Assembly (NCBI GenBank): GCA_036004405.1 | Contig: DASYRM010000088.1 | Span: 1-58,550 of the forward strand | Source of the DNA: DASYRM01 sp036004405 | GTDB taxonomy: Bacteria; Acidobacteriota; Vicinamibacteria; Vicinamibacterales; UBA2999 | DNA: 58,550 bases | Direction of reading: 5' to 3' | Shown here: positions 28,421-37,895 of the stretch, piece after piece | Numbering within the stretch: the first letter of the stretch is position 1 | How the letters are laid out: each line of letters starts with the position of its first letter | Made by a program: the position numbers and the translations under genes | The notes under the pieces: generated by a model | What the model was told of the DNA's origin: nothing | The model's input: only the letters and a program-made list of their open reading frames with translations | The model's database searches: none

Positions 28421-29104
28421 GTGCGGATCCTGGTCGTCGAGGACGAAACGGCGCTGGCGGCGCAGCTCGACGCGGCGCTGACGGCCGCCGGCTACGCCGT
28501 CGACCGCGCGGCGTCCGGCGATCGCGCCGACTACCTCGCGCGGACCGAGGACTACGACGCGGTGCTGCTCGACCTGGGGCTGCCTCGCGTGGACGGCCTG
28601 ACGCTGCTCCGCCAGTGGCGCGAGTCGGGGCTGTCCGTGCCGGTGCTGGTGCTGACCGCGCGCGGCAGCTGGACGGAGAAGGTGCACGGCATCGACTCGG
28701 GGGCCGACGACTACGTGGCCAAGCCGTACCGCATCGAGGAGGTGCTGGCGCGGACGCGGGCGCTCATCCGCCGGGCCCACGGTCACGCGTCGCCGGAGCT
28801 GCGCTGCGGCGGCGTCACGCTCGATCCGCGGCTGGCAGTGGTCACCGTGAACGGCGCCCCGATCAGCCTCACCAGCCACGAATACCGGACGCTGTCGTAT
28901 CTGATGCACCAGCAGGGGCGCGTGGTGTCGCGCACCGAGCTCACCGAGCACATCTACGCCCAGAGCTTCGAGCGCGATTCCAACACCGTGGAGGTGTTCG
29001 TGGCGCGGCTGCGACGCAAGCTGGGATCCTCGCTCATCGAGACCGTGCGCGGTCTCGGCTACCGCATGGCCCCGCCGCCGCCGGCCAGGGACGGGCGCGC
29101 GTGA
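28421..29104 (+). CDS. OmpR/PhoP-family response regulator
   Basis: 227 residues, GTG start. Receiver domain with acidic pocket VVEDE, phosphorylation site LLDLGLPRVDG and Lys in YVAKPYRIEEV; winged-helix DNA-binding domain with GAPISLTSHEYRTLSYLMHQQGRVVSRTELTEHIY and the RRKL..SLIETVRGLGYRM ending. It overlaps the downstream kinase by 4 bp (GTGA). The direct repeats before the gene suggest autoregulation. The nearby RND operon converges on this pair, so a metal response is plausible. Confidence 0.93.
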   Translation: MRILVVEDETALAAQLDAALTAAGYAVDRAASGDRADYLARTEDYDAVLLDLGLPRVDGLTLLRQWRESGLSVPVLVLTARGSWTEKVHGIDSGADDYVAKPYRIEEVLARTRALIRRAHGHASPELRCGGVTLDPRLAVVTVNGAPISLTSHEYRTLSYLMHQQGRVVSRTELTEHIYAQSFERDSNTVEVFVARLRRKLGSSLIETVRGLGYRMAPPPPARDGRA

Positions 29105-30108
29105 AAGCGCGCCCGTCGTTCCGCTCGCAGCTCCTCATCGGTTCGGTGCTGTGGACGTTCGGGCTGCTGTTTGCGATCAGCATCCTGGCGGTGCACCTGC
29201 TCTCCACCAATCCGATCCCGCATTTCCACGTCTACCAGTGGTTTGCCGGCGCGCATGTGGGCGCCGTGCTCGCCGGGGCGGCGCTGGCCATGTCGGCGGG
29301 CGTCTGGCAGATCCGCCGCAGCCTGAAGGCGATGGCGCTGCTGCACACGCGCCTCACCGCGGTGCACCGCGGCGAGGATCGCGAGGTGGGTGGCCACTAC
29401 CCCGCCGAAGTGCAGCCGCTCGTCGACGACCTCAACGCGCTGCTGGCCGAGCGCGATCAGCGCGTGCAGCGCGCGCTCGCCAAAGCCGGCGACCTCGCGC
29501 ACGGCCTCAAGACGCCGTTGGCGGTGCTGGCGCGCGACGCCGAGCGCGCCACCGCCTCGGGCGATCACGAGCTGGCGGCGTCGATGGCGGCGCAGGTGGA
29601 GCGCATGCGGCGCCAGATCGACTACCACCTGGCGCATGCACGCGCCTCGGTGGCGAGCACCGGGCCGGCGACGCGCAGTCTGGTGGCGCCATCGGTGGAC
29701 GGCCTGTTGCGGACGCTCGAGCGGCTGCACGCGGACCGGTCGATCGCGCTGCGGTCTGCCGTGGCGCCCATTCACGCCGTCCGCTGCCGGCGCGAAGACC
29801 TCGACGAGATGCTCGGCAACGTGCTCGACAACGCCTGCAAGTGGGGGCGCTCGCGGGTCGAAGTGGAATCGGACGCGGTGGGATCGTCGATTGCGATCAC
29901 CGTCGACGACGACGGTCCGGGTATCGACCCCGGCATGGCAGCCGAAGTGCTGAAGCGCGGCGTGCGAGCCGACGAGCAGATGGAAGGCACCGGGCTCGGG
30001 CTGGCCATCGTCCGCGACCTGGCCGAGGTTTACAGCGGCTCGATCGAGCTCTCCCGCTCGCCGCTCGGCGGCGTGCGAGCCCGCCTGCAGCTGCCGGCCA
30101 GCGACTAA
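29101..30108 (+). CDS. PhoQ-like sensor histidine kinase
   Basis: 335 residues from the GTG at 29101. An N-terminal helix (LLIGSVLWTFGLLFAISILAV), a very short periplasmic loop with HFHVYQWFAGAH, and a second helix (VLAGAALAMSAGVWQI) precede a HAMP-like linker, an H-box of the PhoQ subtype (LAHGLKTPLAVL) and an ATPase with N-box NVLDNACKWG, G1 DDDGPGID and G2 GTGLGLAIV. The short sensor loop with two closely spaced histidines suggests sensing at the membrane or of a metal. Partner is the overlapping regulator. Confidence 0.93.
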   Translation: MKARPSFRSQLLIGSVLWTFGLLFAISILAVHLLSTNPIPHFHVYQWFAGAHVGAVLAGAALAMSAGVWQIRRSLKAMALLHTRLTAVHRGEDREVGGHYPAEVQPLVDDLNALLAERDQRVQRALAKAGDLAHGLKTPLAVLARDAERATASGDHELAASMAAQVERMRRQIDYHLAHARASVASTGPATRSLVAPSVDGLLRTLERLHADRSIALRSAVAPIHAVRCRREDLDEMLGNVLDNACKWGRSRVEVESDAVGSSIAITVDDDGPGIDPGMAAEVLKRGVRADEQMEGTGLGLAIVRDLAEVYSGSIELSRSPLGGVRARLQLPASD

Positions 30109-30725
30109 AACGTCTTGTTCTTCACCGGAGCCCCGGTGCGGAACTCGTGCGCGATGTTGTAGTAGCCGGCGCTCGTCAGGGTCACGGTGATCGGCTTGTC
30201 GGTGGTGTTCTCCCAATACCAGCCGTGAATGCCTGGGAATGGTGCGGTGAGCGTGCCGGCATCCTGCGGGCCCGCTTTCTTCTCGTAGCTCTGCGCGTAG
30301 CCGCGGGGGGCGCCGTCGGGTTCCGCGTGGAATTCGTACTCGACGGGGACGGTCGCCTTCCAGGAATAGAGCAGCGCCTCACCCTTCTCGAGACGGTACT
30401 TGTATTCCATCCCCTCGCGCGGCCCGAGCATGAACGTGACGGTCTCCTGCTTAAAGGCGCCGTCCTGATGGACCAGCGTCTCGGCGGTGGCGGCGTTCTG
30501 GCTCTTCGCCGCTTCGAGCGCCGCTACCTGCTTGCCCGTTTCACCAAGTGAGAGCAGGCCGAGCCGGGCGCCGGTGCCGAGCGGATCGACCGCGTATTCC
30601 GCCGGCAGGATGCAGGTGACGAGAATGATGCCGGCGCCGAGCAGCGCCGCGCCGGCGGCCAGGGCCAGGCGGTTGCCGGTTTCGCCGCGCACGTCGTTGG
30701 TCATGGGTGTCGTGGTCATGGTCAT
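30105..30725 (-). CDS. Membrane-anchored protein at the end of the RND/HupE operon
   Basis: 206 residues from the ATG at 30725 (ATGA overlap with the HupE-like gene). One N-terminal membrane anchor (LALAAGAALLGAGIILVTCIL) is followed by a periplasmic domain with a charged helix (GKQVAALEAAKSQNAATAETLV) and strands (KQETVTFMLGPREGMEYKYRLEKGEALLYSWKATVPVEYEFHAEP ... WYWENTTDKPITVTLTSAGYY). This matches the uncharacterised 'transmembrane anchor' proteins often found beside HupE/UreJ genes. Convergent 4-bp overlap with the sensor kinase. Confidence 0.75.
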   Translation of the reverse strand: MTMTTTPMTNDVRGETGNRLALAAGAALLGAGIILVTCILPAEYAVDPLGTGARLGLLSLGETGKQVAALEAAKSQNAATAETLVHQDGAFKQETVTFMLGPREGMEYKYRLEKGEALLYSWKATVPVEYEFHAEPDGAPRGYAQSYEKKAGPQDAGTLTAPFPGIHGWYWENTTDKPITVTLTSAGYYNIAHEFRTGAPVKNKTF

Positions 30726-31420
30726 GCGAGGAAGTAGCCGGACAGTTGGTAGCCGACGAGCAGCATGCCGCACAACATGACCAGCGAATTGGTCAGGAGC
30801 GCGTGCCGCATGAAGTCGCTGTGCGAACGCCAGTAGGTGAGGACGATGAGCACGCCGGTCAGCGCCAGCGCCTGCCCGATCTCGACGCCGACGTTGAAGC
30901 TGACGATGTTGCCCACCAGCCCGTTCGGCGACAGCGCGAACTCCTGGAGCTTGGTGGCCAGGCCGAAGCCGTGGAAGAGCCCGAAGATCAGCACCGCCGC
31001 CTTGGTGTTGGGCTGAAACCCGAGGAGGTGCCTGAAGCCGTCCATGTTCTCGAACGCCTTGTAGACGACGGAGAAACCGATCACCGCGTCGATCAAGTAC
31101 GGATTCGCCTGGATCCCCCCCAGCACGCCCCCCAGCAGCGTCACGCTGTGACCGACCGTGAACAGACTGACGTAGAGCGCAACGTCTTTCAGCCGGTAGA
31201 GAAAGAAGATCACGCCAACGAGGAACAGCAGGTGATCGTAGCCGGTCACCATGTGCTTGGCGCCGAGATACATCAACGGGATGATGGCGCGCCCCTGCAG
31301 CCCCTGCAGGAACACGGCGTCCTTGCCCGACACGCCGTGGGCCTCGATGACGGCCGAGGCGGCGGCCGCCAGCGCGACGGCGAGCAGCCCGGTGGTGAGT
31401 GCTTTCTGTTGTGGCAGCAT
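30722..31420 (-). CDS. HupE/UreJ-family membrane protein
   Basis: 232 residues from the ATG at 31420, which has GGGAG six bases upstream. Signal-like first helix (LTTGLLAVALAAAASAVIEAHG), then six helices with the family features MVTGYDHLLFLVGVIFF, FTVGHSVTLLGG and FGLFHGFGLATKL. HupE/UreJ proteins move Ni2+ or related ions; the conserved His/Asp in TM1 (GYDHLLF) are present. Placement inside an RND efflux operon suggests handling of the same metal. Confidence 0.85.
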   Translation of the reverse strand: MLPQQKALTTGLLAVALAAAASAVIEAHGVSGKDAVFLQGLQGRAIIPLMYLGAKHMVTGYDHLLFLVGVIFFLYRLKDVALYVSLFTVGHSVTLLGGVLGGIQANPYLIDAVIGFSVVYKAFENMDGFRHLLGFQPNTKAAVLIFGLFHGFGLATKLQEFALSPNGLVGNIVSFNVGVEIGQALALTGVLIVLTYWRSHSDFMRHALLTNSLVMLCGMLLVGYQLSGYFLA

Positions 31421-31431
31421 GCCGGCTCCCT

Positions 31432-31926
31432 TCACTGTCGCCAATACTTCATGTGGCAGCTGTCGCACGACGCGTTCACGTGCTCGCCGGCGGCGAGAAT
31501 GCCGTCGGGGTTCTTCGCCTCCGCGGCCTTGAGCGTCTCGATGCCCGCGTCGACCATCGCCTGCGACTTCTTCACCCAGTCGTCGCGGTCCACGGCGCGA
31601 TTGCCGGTCATCAGCAGGTTACCGGCCTCGGACAGCGATGCCGCCGTTCCCGCCAGCGCCGCCCATTCCTCCTCGGTCTGCGGCTGCTTGGTCTCCACTC
31701 CGGCCTTCGACACCGTGGTAGACACCGAGTCGAAGATCACGGTCGACGCCGGCGACACGATGCCGCGCATGAGGTGTTTGACGGTGGCCACGGGCTTGAC
31801 CTCGACGGCGGCCGCGGCGGTCGCCGAGGGCGCGGCGCGGCGCTCCCGCTCGGCGGCAATGATGAACGCAATGCCCGAGAGGAACAGCAGCACGCTCACG
31901 GTGAACAACCACTGAACGGTCCTCAT
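31432..31926 (-). CDS. c'-type cytochrome, membrane-anchored
   Basis: 164 residues from the ATG at 31926 (ATGA overlap with the permease). One N-terminal membrane helix (WLFTVSVLLFLSGIAFII), an Ala-rich linker, a helical domain beginning HLMRGIVSPASTVIFDSV and a haem c motif near the C-terminus, Cys154-Asp-Ser-Cys157-His158 (CDSCHMKYW). The helical bundle with a C-terminal CxxCH is the arrangement of cytochromes c'. A haem protein inside a metal efflux operon is unusual. Confidence 0.8.
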   Translation of the reverse strand: MRTVQWLFTVSVLLFLSGIAFIIAAERERRAAPSATAAAAVEVKPVATVKHLMRGIVSPASTVIFDSVSTTVSKAGVETKQPQTEEEWAALAGTAASLSEAGNLLMTGNRAVDRDDWVKKSQAMVDAGIETLKAAEAKNPDGILAAGEHVNASCDSCHMKYWRQ

Positions 31927-34900
31927 TCGTTGGATCCTCGCTTCGTCGACTCCATCGTTCCTGCCAATCCCGCCGCCGCCGGCGGAGCACCATACCGCAG
32001 ATACATGGCCGGCACCACGACCATGTTGAGCAGCGTGGACGTCATCAGGCCGCACAGGATCACGATGGCCATCGGCGTCTGAATCTCGCTGCCCGATTCG
32101 CCGGCGCCGAGCGCCAGCGGGATGAGCGCCAGCCCCGCCGCCATGGCGGTCATCAGAATCGGCGCCAGCCGCTCCTCGGCGCCGCGGATCACCGCCTCGC
32201 GCAGGCTCGATACGCCCTCCACCTCCAGCAGGTGGCGGATGTGCGACACCAGCATGATGCCGTTGCGGGTGGCGATGCCGAACAGCGTGATGAAGCCGAT
32301 CATGGTCGCCACGTTCAACACGCCGCCGGCCAGGAACACACCGGCCACGCCGCCGATGAGCGCCAGCGGCAGGTTGATCATGATCAGCAACGCGTCGCGG
32401 GTGCGGCCAAACGCCAGGACCAGCAGCATGAAGAGGGCCGCGATGACCAGCACCCCGAGCGCGAGCAGCCGCTGCGACGCGCTCTGCTCGCTTTCGAACT
32501 GGCCGCCGTATTCGACGCGGTACCCCGCCGGCATCGGCACCGCCTGTCCCACGGCGGCGCGAATGTCCGCAACGACGCTGCCCAGATCGCGCCCGGCGAC
32601 GTTGCAGGAGACGACGATGCGCCGCTGCACGTTCTCGCGCAGCACCATGTTCGGGCCCTGCTCGCGCCGGACGTCGGCGAGCAGACGCACCGGCACCAGC
32701 GCGCCGCCTGGCGTGTCCACCGGCAGATCCGCCACCCGATCGAAATTGGCGCTGCTCGACGGGTCGAACTTCACGATCAGGTCGAAGGCGGTGCCGCGGT
32801 CGAAGACGCGGCCCACCGTCGCGCCGGCGAAGCTGGTCTCGATCGCCTCGGCCACGTCGCCCGGACGCAGACCGTAGCGCGCGATCGCCTGCCGGTTCAG
32901 CACGAAACGGACGAACGGCACGTCCATCTGCTGCTCCCGCGATAGATCGGCCACCCCCGGCACGCCAGCCATCGCCTCCCGCACCCGATCACCGAGCCGG
33001 CGCAGGGTCGCCAGATCGTCGCCGAACACCTTGACCGCGATATTGGCACGCGTGCCCGACAGCATGTGGTCGATGCGGTGCGAGATCGGCTGCCCGATCG
33101 TCACGTTGGTGCCGGGCAGCGTGGAGAACTGCCGGCGCAGCTCGGCCAGCAGCTCTTCGCGCGGACGCCCGGTATTGCGCAGGCCCACGTCGATCTCGGC
33201 GGCCTCGACGCCCTGAACGTGCTCGTCGTACTCGGCGCGGCCGGTCCGGCGCGCCGTGGCAATCACCTCGGGCTGCGAGAGCAGGATCGTCTCGACCCGG
33301 CGGCCGATTTCGTCGGACTTGGCCAGCGACGTACCGGGAAGGGTGTTGGCCTGCACGGTCAGGCTGCCTTCGTGGAACTCCGGCAGGAACGCGGTCCCGG
33401 CGCGGGTCAAGGCCGCGCCCGCTACGACCAGCAGCGCCAGCGCGCCGGCGATGACGAGGCGCGGATGATCGATCGCGCGCGGCAGGTCGCGCGCGTACCG
33501 TGCCTTGAGCACACGCGTCAGCCATCCGTCGTGCCCGCTCTGGATCGACGCGGCCCGCGGCAGGAACGCGTAGCACAGCGCCGGCGTCACCACCACCGCG
33601 ACGGCCAGCGACGCCAGCAGGGCCACGATGTAGGCGAAGGCCAGCGGCGTCAGCAGCCGGCCCTCGATGCCCGTGAGTCCGAAGACGGGCAGGAAGACCA
33701 GCACGATGATGATCGTGGCAAAGACGATCGACGATCGGATTTCGAGGGTGGCGTCGCGCACGATGGCCGCCGCCGGCAGGCGCTCGGCCTCGGGCCGCGC
33801 GCGGTTCTCGCGCAGCCGCCGCACGACGTTCTCGACGTCGATGATGGCGTCGTCCACGAGCGCCCCGATCGCAATCGCCATCCCGCCGAGCGTCATCGTG
33901 TTGATGCTGGCGCCGAAGCCGCGCAGCGCCAGAATGGCCGCCGCCAGCGACAGCGGCATGGCGGTCAGCGTGATGGCGGCGGCGCGCAGATTCGCCAGGA
34001 ACAACAGCACCACCACGATGACCAGGATGCCGCCGTCGCGCAGCGCCGTGACCACGTTGTCCACCGCCACCTCGATGAAATCCGACTGGCGGAAGATGCG
34101 CCGGTCGATGCGCGTGCCCGCCGGCAGCTCCGCCTGCAGCGTGTCGAGGGCGCGATCCAGCCGCCCGGTCACCTCGATGGTGTTGGCGCCCGGCTGCTTC
34201 TGGACGCCGACGATCACCGCCGGCCGGCCGCTGCGCGACCCCTCGCCGCGCTTGAACGCGGCACCCTCGCGGACGTCCGCGATGTCTTTCACCAGCACGG
34301 GCCGCTCGCCGCGCATCGCCACGACCGTGTCGCCGATCTCGCCGGCGCTGCGCACGCGGCCGACGGCCTCGAGCACGTACTCTTGCGATCCTTCGGTGTA
34401 GATCCCAGCCGAGGTGTTCTGGCTGGCGCCCCGGACCGACGACAACAGCTCGCTGAGCGACACCTTGTTGGCGCGCAGCGCCTCGGGATGGGCAATCACC
34501 TGGAACTGCCGCTCGGCGCCGCCGATCGGCGTCACCTGCGACACGCCGGGGATGGCCAGGAGCCGGCGCCGGACCGTGGTGTCGGCTACCGTGCGCAGCG
34601 TCAGCGGGTCGTCGGCGTCCGACGAGATCGCGAAGAACAGAATCTCGCCCATGATCGACGACACCGGCGCCAGGACGGGCCGCTCGACCTGCGGCGGCAG
34701 CGCGCCGCTCACGAGCTGCAGCTTCTCGGAGACGAGCTGCCTCGCCAGGAAGATGTCGGTGCCCCAGTCGAACTCGACCCACACCACGGCAATGCCGACC
34801 GCGGTGGCCGAGCGGACGCGGCGCACACCCGACGCACCGTTGATGGCGCTCTCGATCGGAAACGTGACCAGCGACTCCATCTCCTCCGGGGCCATGCCGT

Positions 34901-35057
34901 GCCCCTCGGCGAGGATGGTGACGGTGGGAGCCGTGAGGTCGGGAAACACGTCGATCGGCATCTGCCGCGCGGTGAACACGCCGGCGGCAAACAGCAGCAG
35001 CGACAGCCCGATGACCAGCCAATGATGGTCGATCGACCACTGAATGATGCGTTTCAT
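31923..35057 (-). CDS. CzcA/CusA-family heavy-metal RND efflux permease
   Basis: 1044 residues from the ATG at 35057 (MKRIIQWSIDHHWLVIGLSLLLFAAGVF). Porter domain opening QMPIDVFPDLTAPTVTILAEGHGMAPEEME, TM4 relay AIGALVDDAIIDVENVVRRLREN, second porter domain FLPEFHEGSLTVQANTLPGTSL and the final helices IGFITLFGIATRNGIMLVSH. The GALVDDAIIDVEN motif places it in the heavy-metal group; the exact ion cannot be read, though the HupE neighbour points to Ni/Co-type divalent cations. It starts 7 bp after the adaptor stop. Confidence 0.93.
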   Translation of the reverse strand: MKRIIQWSIDHHWLVIGLSLLLFAAGVFTARQMPIDVFPDLTAPTVTILAEGHGMAPEEMESLVTFPIESAINGASGVRRVRSATAVGIAVVWVEFDWGTDIFLARQLVSEKLQLVSGALPPQVERPVLAPVSSIMGEILFFAISSDADDPLTLRTVADTTVRRRLLAIPGVSQVTPIGGAERQFQVIAHPEALRANKVSLSELLSSVRGASQNTSAGIYTEGSQEYVLEAVGRVRSAGEIGDTVVAMRGERPVLVKDIADVREGAAFKRGEGSRSGRPAVIVGVQKQPGANTIEVTGRLDRALDTLQAELPAGTRIDRRIFRQSDFIEVAVDNVVTALRDGGILVIVVVLLFLANLRAAAITLTAMPLSLAAAILALRGFGASINTMTLGGMAIAIGALVDDAIIDVENVVRRLRENRARPEAERLPAAAIVRDATLEIRSSIVFATIIIVLVFLPVFGLTGIEGRLLTPLAFAYIVALLASLAVAVVVTPALCYAFLPRAASIQSGHDGWLTRVLKARYARDLPRAIDHPRLVIAGALALLVVAGAALTRAGTAFLPEFHEGSLTVQANTLPGTSLAKSDEIGRRVETILLSQPEVIATARRTGRAEYDEHVQGVEAAEIDVGLRNTGRPREELLAELRRQFSTLPGTNVTIGQPISHRIDHMLSGTRANIAVKVFGDDLATLRRLGDRVREAMAGVPGVADLSREQQMDVPFVRFVLNRQAIARYGLRPGDVAEAIETSFAGATVGRVFDRGTAFDLIVKFDPSSSANFDRVADLPVDTPGGALVPVRLLADVRREQGPNMVLRENVQRRIVVSCNVAGRDLGSVVADIRAAVGQAVPMPAGYRVEYGGQFESEQSASQRLLALGVLVIAALFMLLVLAFGRTRDALLIMINLPLALIGGVAGVFLAGGVLNVATMIGFITLFGIATRNGIMLVSHIRHLLEVEGVSSLREAVIRGAEERLAPILMTAMAAGLALIPLALGAGESGSEIQTPMAIVILCGLMTSTLLNMVVVPAMYLRYGAPPAAAGLAGTMESTKRGSNE

Positions 35058-35064
35058 GGCCGCC

Positions 35065-36624
35065 TCAATGGACGTGGCCTTCGGCCGGCAGCCCCTTGGC
35101 CGCCGACGCCAGCTGCACGTCGTAAGCGCCGCGCACCACCACACGCTCGCCCGGCTTCACGCCACTCTTGAGGCCGACGACATCGCCTTCCCGTGCCGCA
35201 ATCTCCGCGAAGCGGCGTGCGAAGGTCTCGCCGGCCGTCTGCACGAAGACGTAGGGACGGCCCGCCTCCATGAGCACCGCCTCCTTCGGCACCACCGGCA
35301 CCCTGACGGTGTCCTTCGTGAACAGCACCGCCGTGCCCGACTGGCCAATGAGCAGACGGCCACCAGGGTTGTCCACCTCGAACTGCACGGTAAGCGCGCG
35401 TGTCTCGGCGTCGATCACGCCGGAGTCGTGCTGGTGGTGCAGCCGCAGCGGCAACGGGTCGGGCGAACCTGGGGTTTCGAGCGACACGCTCGCGACGTCG
35501 CGCACCCGCGCCACGTCGGCCGCCGGCACCAGCGCCTGCAGCTCCACTTCGTCGGTCTTCACGATCTTGAAGAGCGGGGCCCCTTCTTCGTACGACGCGC
35601 CCAGCGTCGCCATCACCTCGGCGACCCGCCCGGCAATCGGGGCACGCAGGACGAACGCGTTGCCCGCGGCCGCACCGCCGCCGCTCCGTAGCGTCTCGTC
35701 GCGCTGCGCCAGGCGGGCCTCGGCGGCCCGCAGCCGCGCCTCGGCGACGGTTACCGCGCGGCGGGCGTCCTCGAGCCGGCGCGCGGGCACCGCCCGGTCG
35801 GCGACCAGCCGCTCGGCCCGCGCCTGTTCAGCGCGCGTGGCCTCGGCCGACGCTTGCGCTTCCGCCACTTCGGCCGCCAGGGTCGCCCGGTCGTCGCCGG
35901 CGGTCAGGCGCGGCTCGATGCGACCGAGCGCCTGCCCCTGACGGACGGTGGCGCCGATCGAAATCAGCGCGTCAGCGGCGAAACGGCCGGCGGCTGGCGC
36001 GCCGACGATGGCCTCGCCGCCGGTGACCGGCTGGATGACGGCCGGCACGCGCATCGACGCCCGGACGTCGGCTTCGCGGACCGGCGCGGTGGCGAACGGG
36101 TTGGTCCACTGCTGCTCTTTCAGGTAGCTGATGGCGGCAGGATCGCCTTCGGGCCGCTTCGCGGCATCGGCCACCGCCGCCGCCTGATCCGGGAACACCG
36201 TCGCGATGCCAAGGTCGTGGCGATCGGCGAGCGCCGGAGCATCCACGACCAGCGTCCACGCGTATCGCCCGGCGGCCGGCAGCCTCCCCTCGACGCGAAA
36301 CGCGCCCGGCCGGAGCGGCTCCGATCCGGGCAGCGTCGTGACGCTGCCACCAACCTCGGGCGTCATCTCGATGCGCGGCCGGCCGGCGTTCAGCGCGCTG
36401 AAATCGGCCAGGCGTGTGAGGTGCACCGCGAAGCGGACGGTCTGGCCGGCCACCAGCGGCGGGTATTCCATGAAGAGCTCGCTCGTCCCGGTCCAGCTGG
36501 TGACGTTCAGCGACGGTGGTTCCGCCGCCGGCGCCGCCGGCGGTTTGCTGCAGGCGCCCGCCAGCGCCGCAATCATCACGAGTCCGGCCCACGAGGTCCG
36601 CCGATCTCCGCGCGCGCCCATCAT
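35065..36624 (-). CDS. RND periplasmic adaptor lipoprotein with extra N-terminal domain
   Basis: 519 residues from the ATG at 36624, preferred because GGGAG lies just upstream and it overlaps the TolC stop (ATGA); an ATG at 36636 is possible. Lipobox LAGAC. The first ~150 residues are an additional beta-sandwich domain (SLNVTSWTGTSELFMEYPPLVAGQTVRFAVHLTRLADF) typical of CzcB/CusB-like adaptors with a metal-chaperone-like extension. Then the lipoyl, long Ala-rich hairpin (RATLAAEVAEAQASAEATRAEQARAERL), barrel and membrane-proximal domains. It ends EGHVH. Confidence 0.92.
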   Translation of the reverse strand: MMGARGDRRTSWAGLVMIAALAGACSKPPAAPAAEPPSLNVTSWTGTSELFMEYPPLVAGQTVRFAVHLTRLADFSALNAGRPRIEMTPEVGGSVTTLPGSEPLRPGAFRVEGRLPAAGRYAWTLVVDAPALADRHDLGIATVFPDQAAAVADAAKRPEGDPAAISYLKEQQWTNPFATAPVREADVRASMRVPAVIQPVTGGEAIVGAPAAGRFAADALISIGATVRQGQALGRIEPRLTAGDDRATLAAEVAEAQASAEATRAEQARAERLVADRAVPARRLEDARRAVTVAEARLRAAEARLAQRDETLRSGGGAAAGNAFVLRAPIAGRVAEVMATLGASYEEGAPLFKIVKTDEVELQALVPAADVARVRDVASVSLETPGSPDPLPLRLHHQHDSGVIDAETRALTVQFEVDNPGGRLLIGQSGTAVLFTKDTVRVPVVPKEAVLMEAGRPYVFVQTAGETFARRFAEIAAREGDVVGLKSGVKPGERVVVRGAYDVQLASAAKGLPAEGHVH

Positions 36625-37838
36625 CGAATCTCCCATCCGCTCACGAACTCCAGTTCGATTTCCGCGTCCCGTGCGGCGGCATCGAGCGCTGCCTGCCGCA
36701 CGCGGGCCGACGACGAGCTGCGCAGCGCGTCGAGCAGCTCGAGGATGCCGCGTTCGCCCGCGTCGTAGCTCACCCTCGCGATGCGCTCCACTTCGCCGAT
36801 GTTCTTCAGCGCGGCCTCACGGTAGGTCTCCGCGGCGCGGCGGCGCTCCTGCGCGGCTGAGCGCGCGGCGACCACGTCGGCTCGGAGCACGACGCGGAAC
36901 GCGTCGAGCTCCGCCTCGGCCTGAGTGGCCCGGGCCTGCGCCACGGCGCGCTCCGGGCGGCCTCGGTCGAACAGCGGCAGCGTGGCCTGGATGCCCACGA
37001 CGCTGCCGACGTCTCCGCCGCCGAGGCTCGACGACTTCGTACCGGCCAGCACTTCGGGCTCCGGAATGCGCCGGCGATCGGCGGCGCGGATCGCGAGCTG
37101 CGCCGCCTCGCGATCCTTGTGCAGCGCCAGCCACTGCCCGCGCGTCTGCTCGGCCCGCTCGACCAGCACGTCGACCGGCGGCAGATCGCGGGCGCCGGGT
37201 GGCAGGTCTGCCACCACCAGCGTCGAGGGATCCGTCCCGGCGGCAAAGAAGCTCGCGAGGCGCGCCTGCGTCCGCGCCCGCTCGGAGACGGCCAGCACCA
37301 GGTCGGCCTCGACGTCGAGCACCTCGCGCTCGGACCGGAGCCGATCGAAGCCGGCGGCGTCGCCGGCCGCCTCGCGGCGCTCGAGGATGCGTGCGAGCTC
37401 GACGAGCCGCTCCCGCGAGCGGGTCAGCTCGCGCTCGCGTGCCTGGGCGGTGGCGAGCGCCGCATACGCCAGGCGCAGGTCGGCGCGCAGCCGCCGGACG
37501 TCGTCGTCGGCGCGCTGGGCCGTGGCGTCCGCGACGGCCATGGCCGAGGCGCGCTCCAGTGTCCGGCGGCCCGTGATCGGCAGCGGCTGCAGGACGGTGG
37601 TCAGCGTTTCCGCGACGCCCGCCACCGCTTCGCGATCGACGGTGAGCCGCGGGTTGGGATAGCGCGCCGCACCGAGCGCCTCGGCGCGAGCCACGTCGAC
37701 CCCCGCGCGAATGGCCCGCGCGCGCGGGCTGTCTGCCGAGAGACGGGCCATCGCCTCGGTCTCCGGCAGAACGGTCTGGCTTGCGGCCGGCACGCTGACG
37801 ATCAGCAGCGCGGCCACGCACCACGTGCGTGTGGACAT
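36621..37838 (-). CDS. TolC-family outer-membrane efflux protein
   Basis: 405 residues with signal peptide (MSTRTWCVAALLIVSVPAASQ). Two internally similar halves with long helices (AIRAGVDVARAEALGAARYPNPRLTVDRE; QARERELTRSRERLVELARILERREAAGDAAGFDRLRSEREVLDVEADLVLAVSER; GRPERAVAQARATQAEAELDAFRVVLRADVVAARSAAQERRRAAETYREAAL). A GGGAG ribosome-binding site precedes the ATG. It is the CzcC-like channel of the downstream adaptor and permease, giving a full tripartite pump. Confidence 0.92.
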   Translation of the reverse strand: MSTRTWCVAALLIVSVPAASQTVLPETEAMARLSADSPRARAIRAGVDVARAEALGAARYPNPRLTVDREAVAGVAETLTTVLQPLPITGRRTLERASAMAVADATAQRADDDVRRLRADLRLAYAALATAQARERELTRSRERLVELARILERREAAGDAAGFDRLRSEREVLDVEADLVLAVSERARTQARLASFFAAGTDPSTLVVADLPPGARDLPPVDVLVERAEQTRGQWLALHKDREAAQLAIRAADRRRIPEPEVLAGTKSSSLGGGDVGSVVGIQATLPLFDRGRPERAVAQARATQAEAELDAFRVVLRADVVAARSAAQERRRAAETYREAALKNIGEVERIARVSYDAGERGILELLDALRSSSSARVRQAALDAAARDAEIELEFVSGWEIR

Positions 37839-37895
37839 TGCAACTCCCTTCCGGACAGACGGGTACTGGCACGCCGGCCCGGATGGGCCGCGTGG

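Noticed and set aside
33066..35171. 701-residue plus-strand open frame
   Set aside because: Antisense to the second RND permease, same shadow composition.
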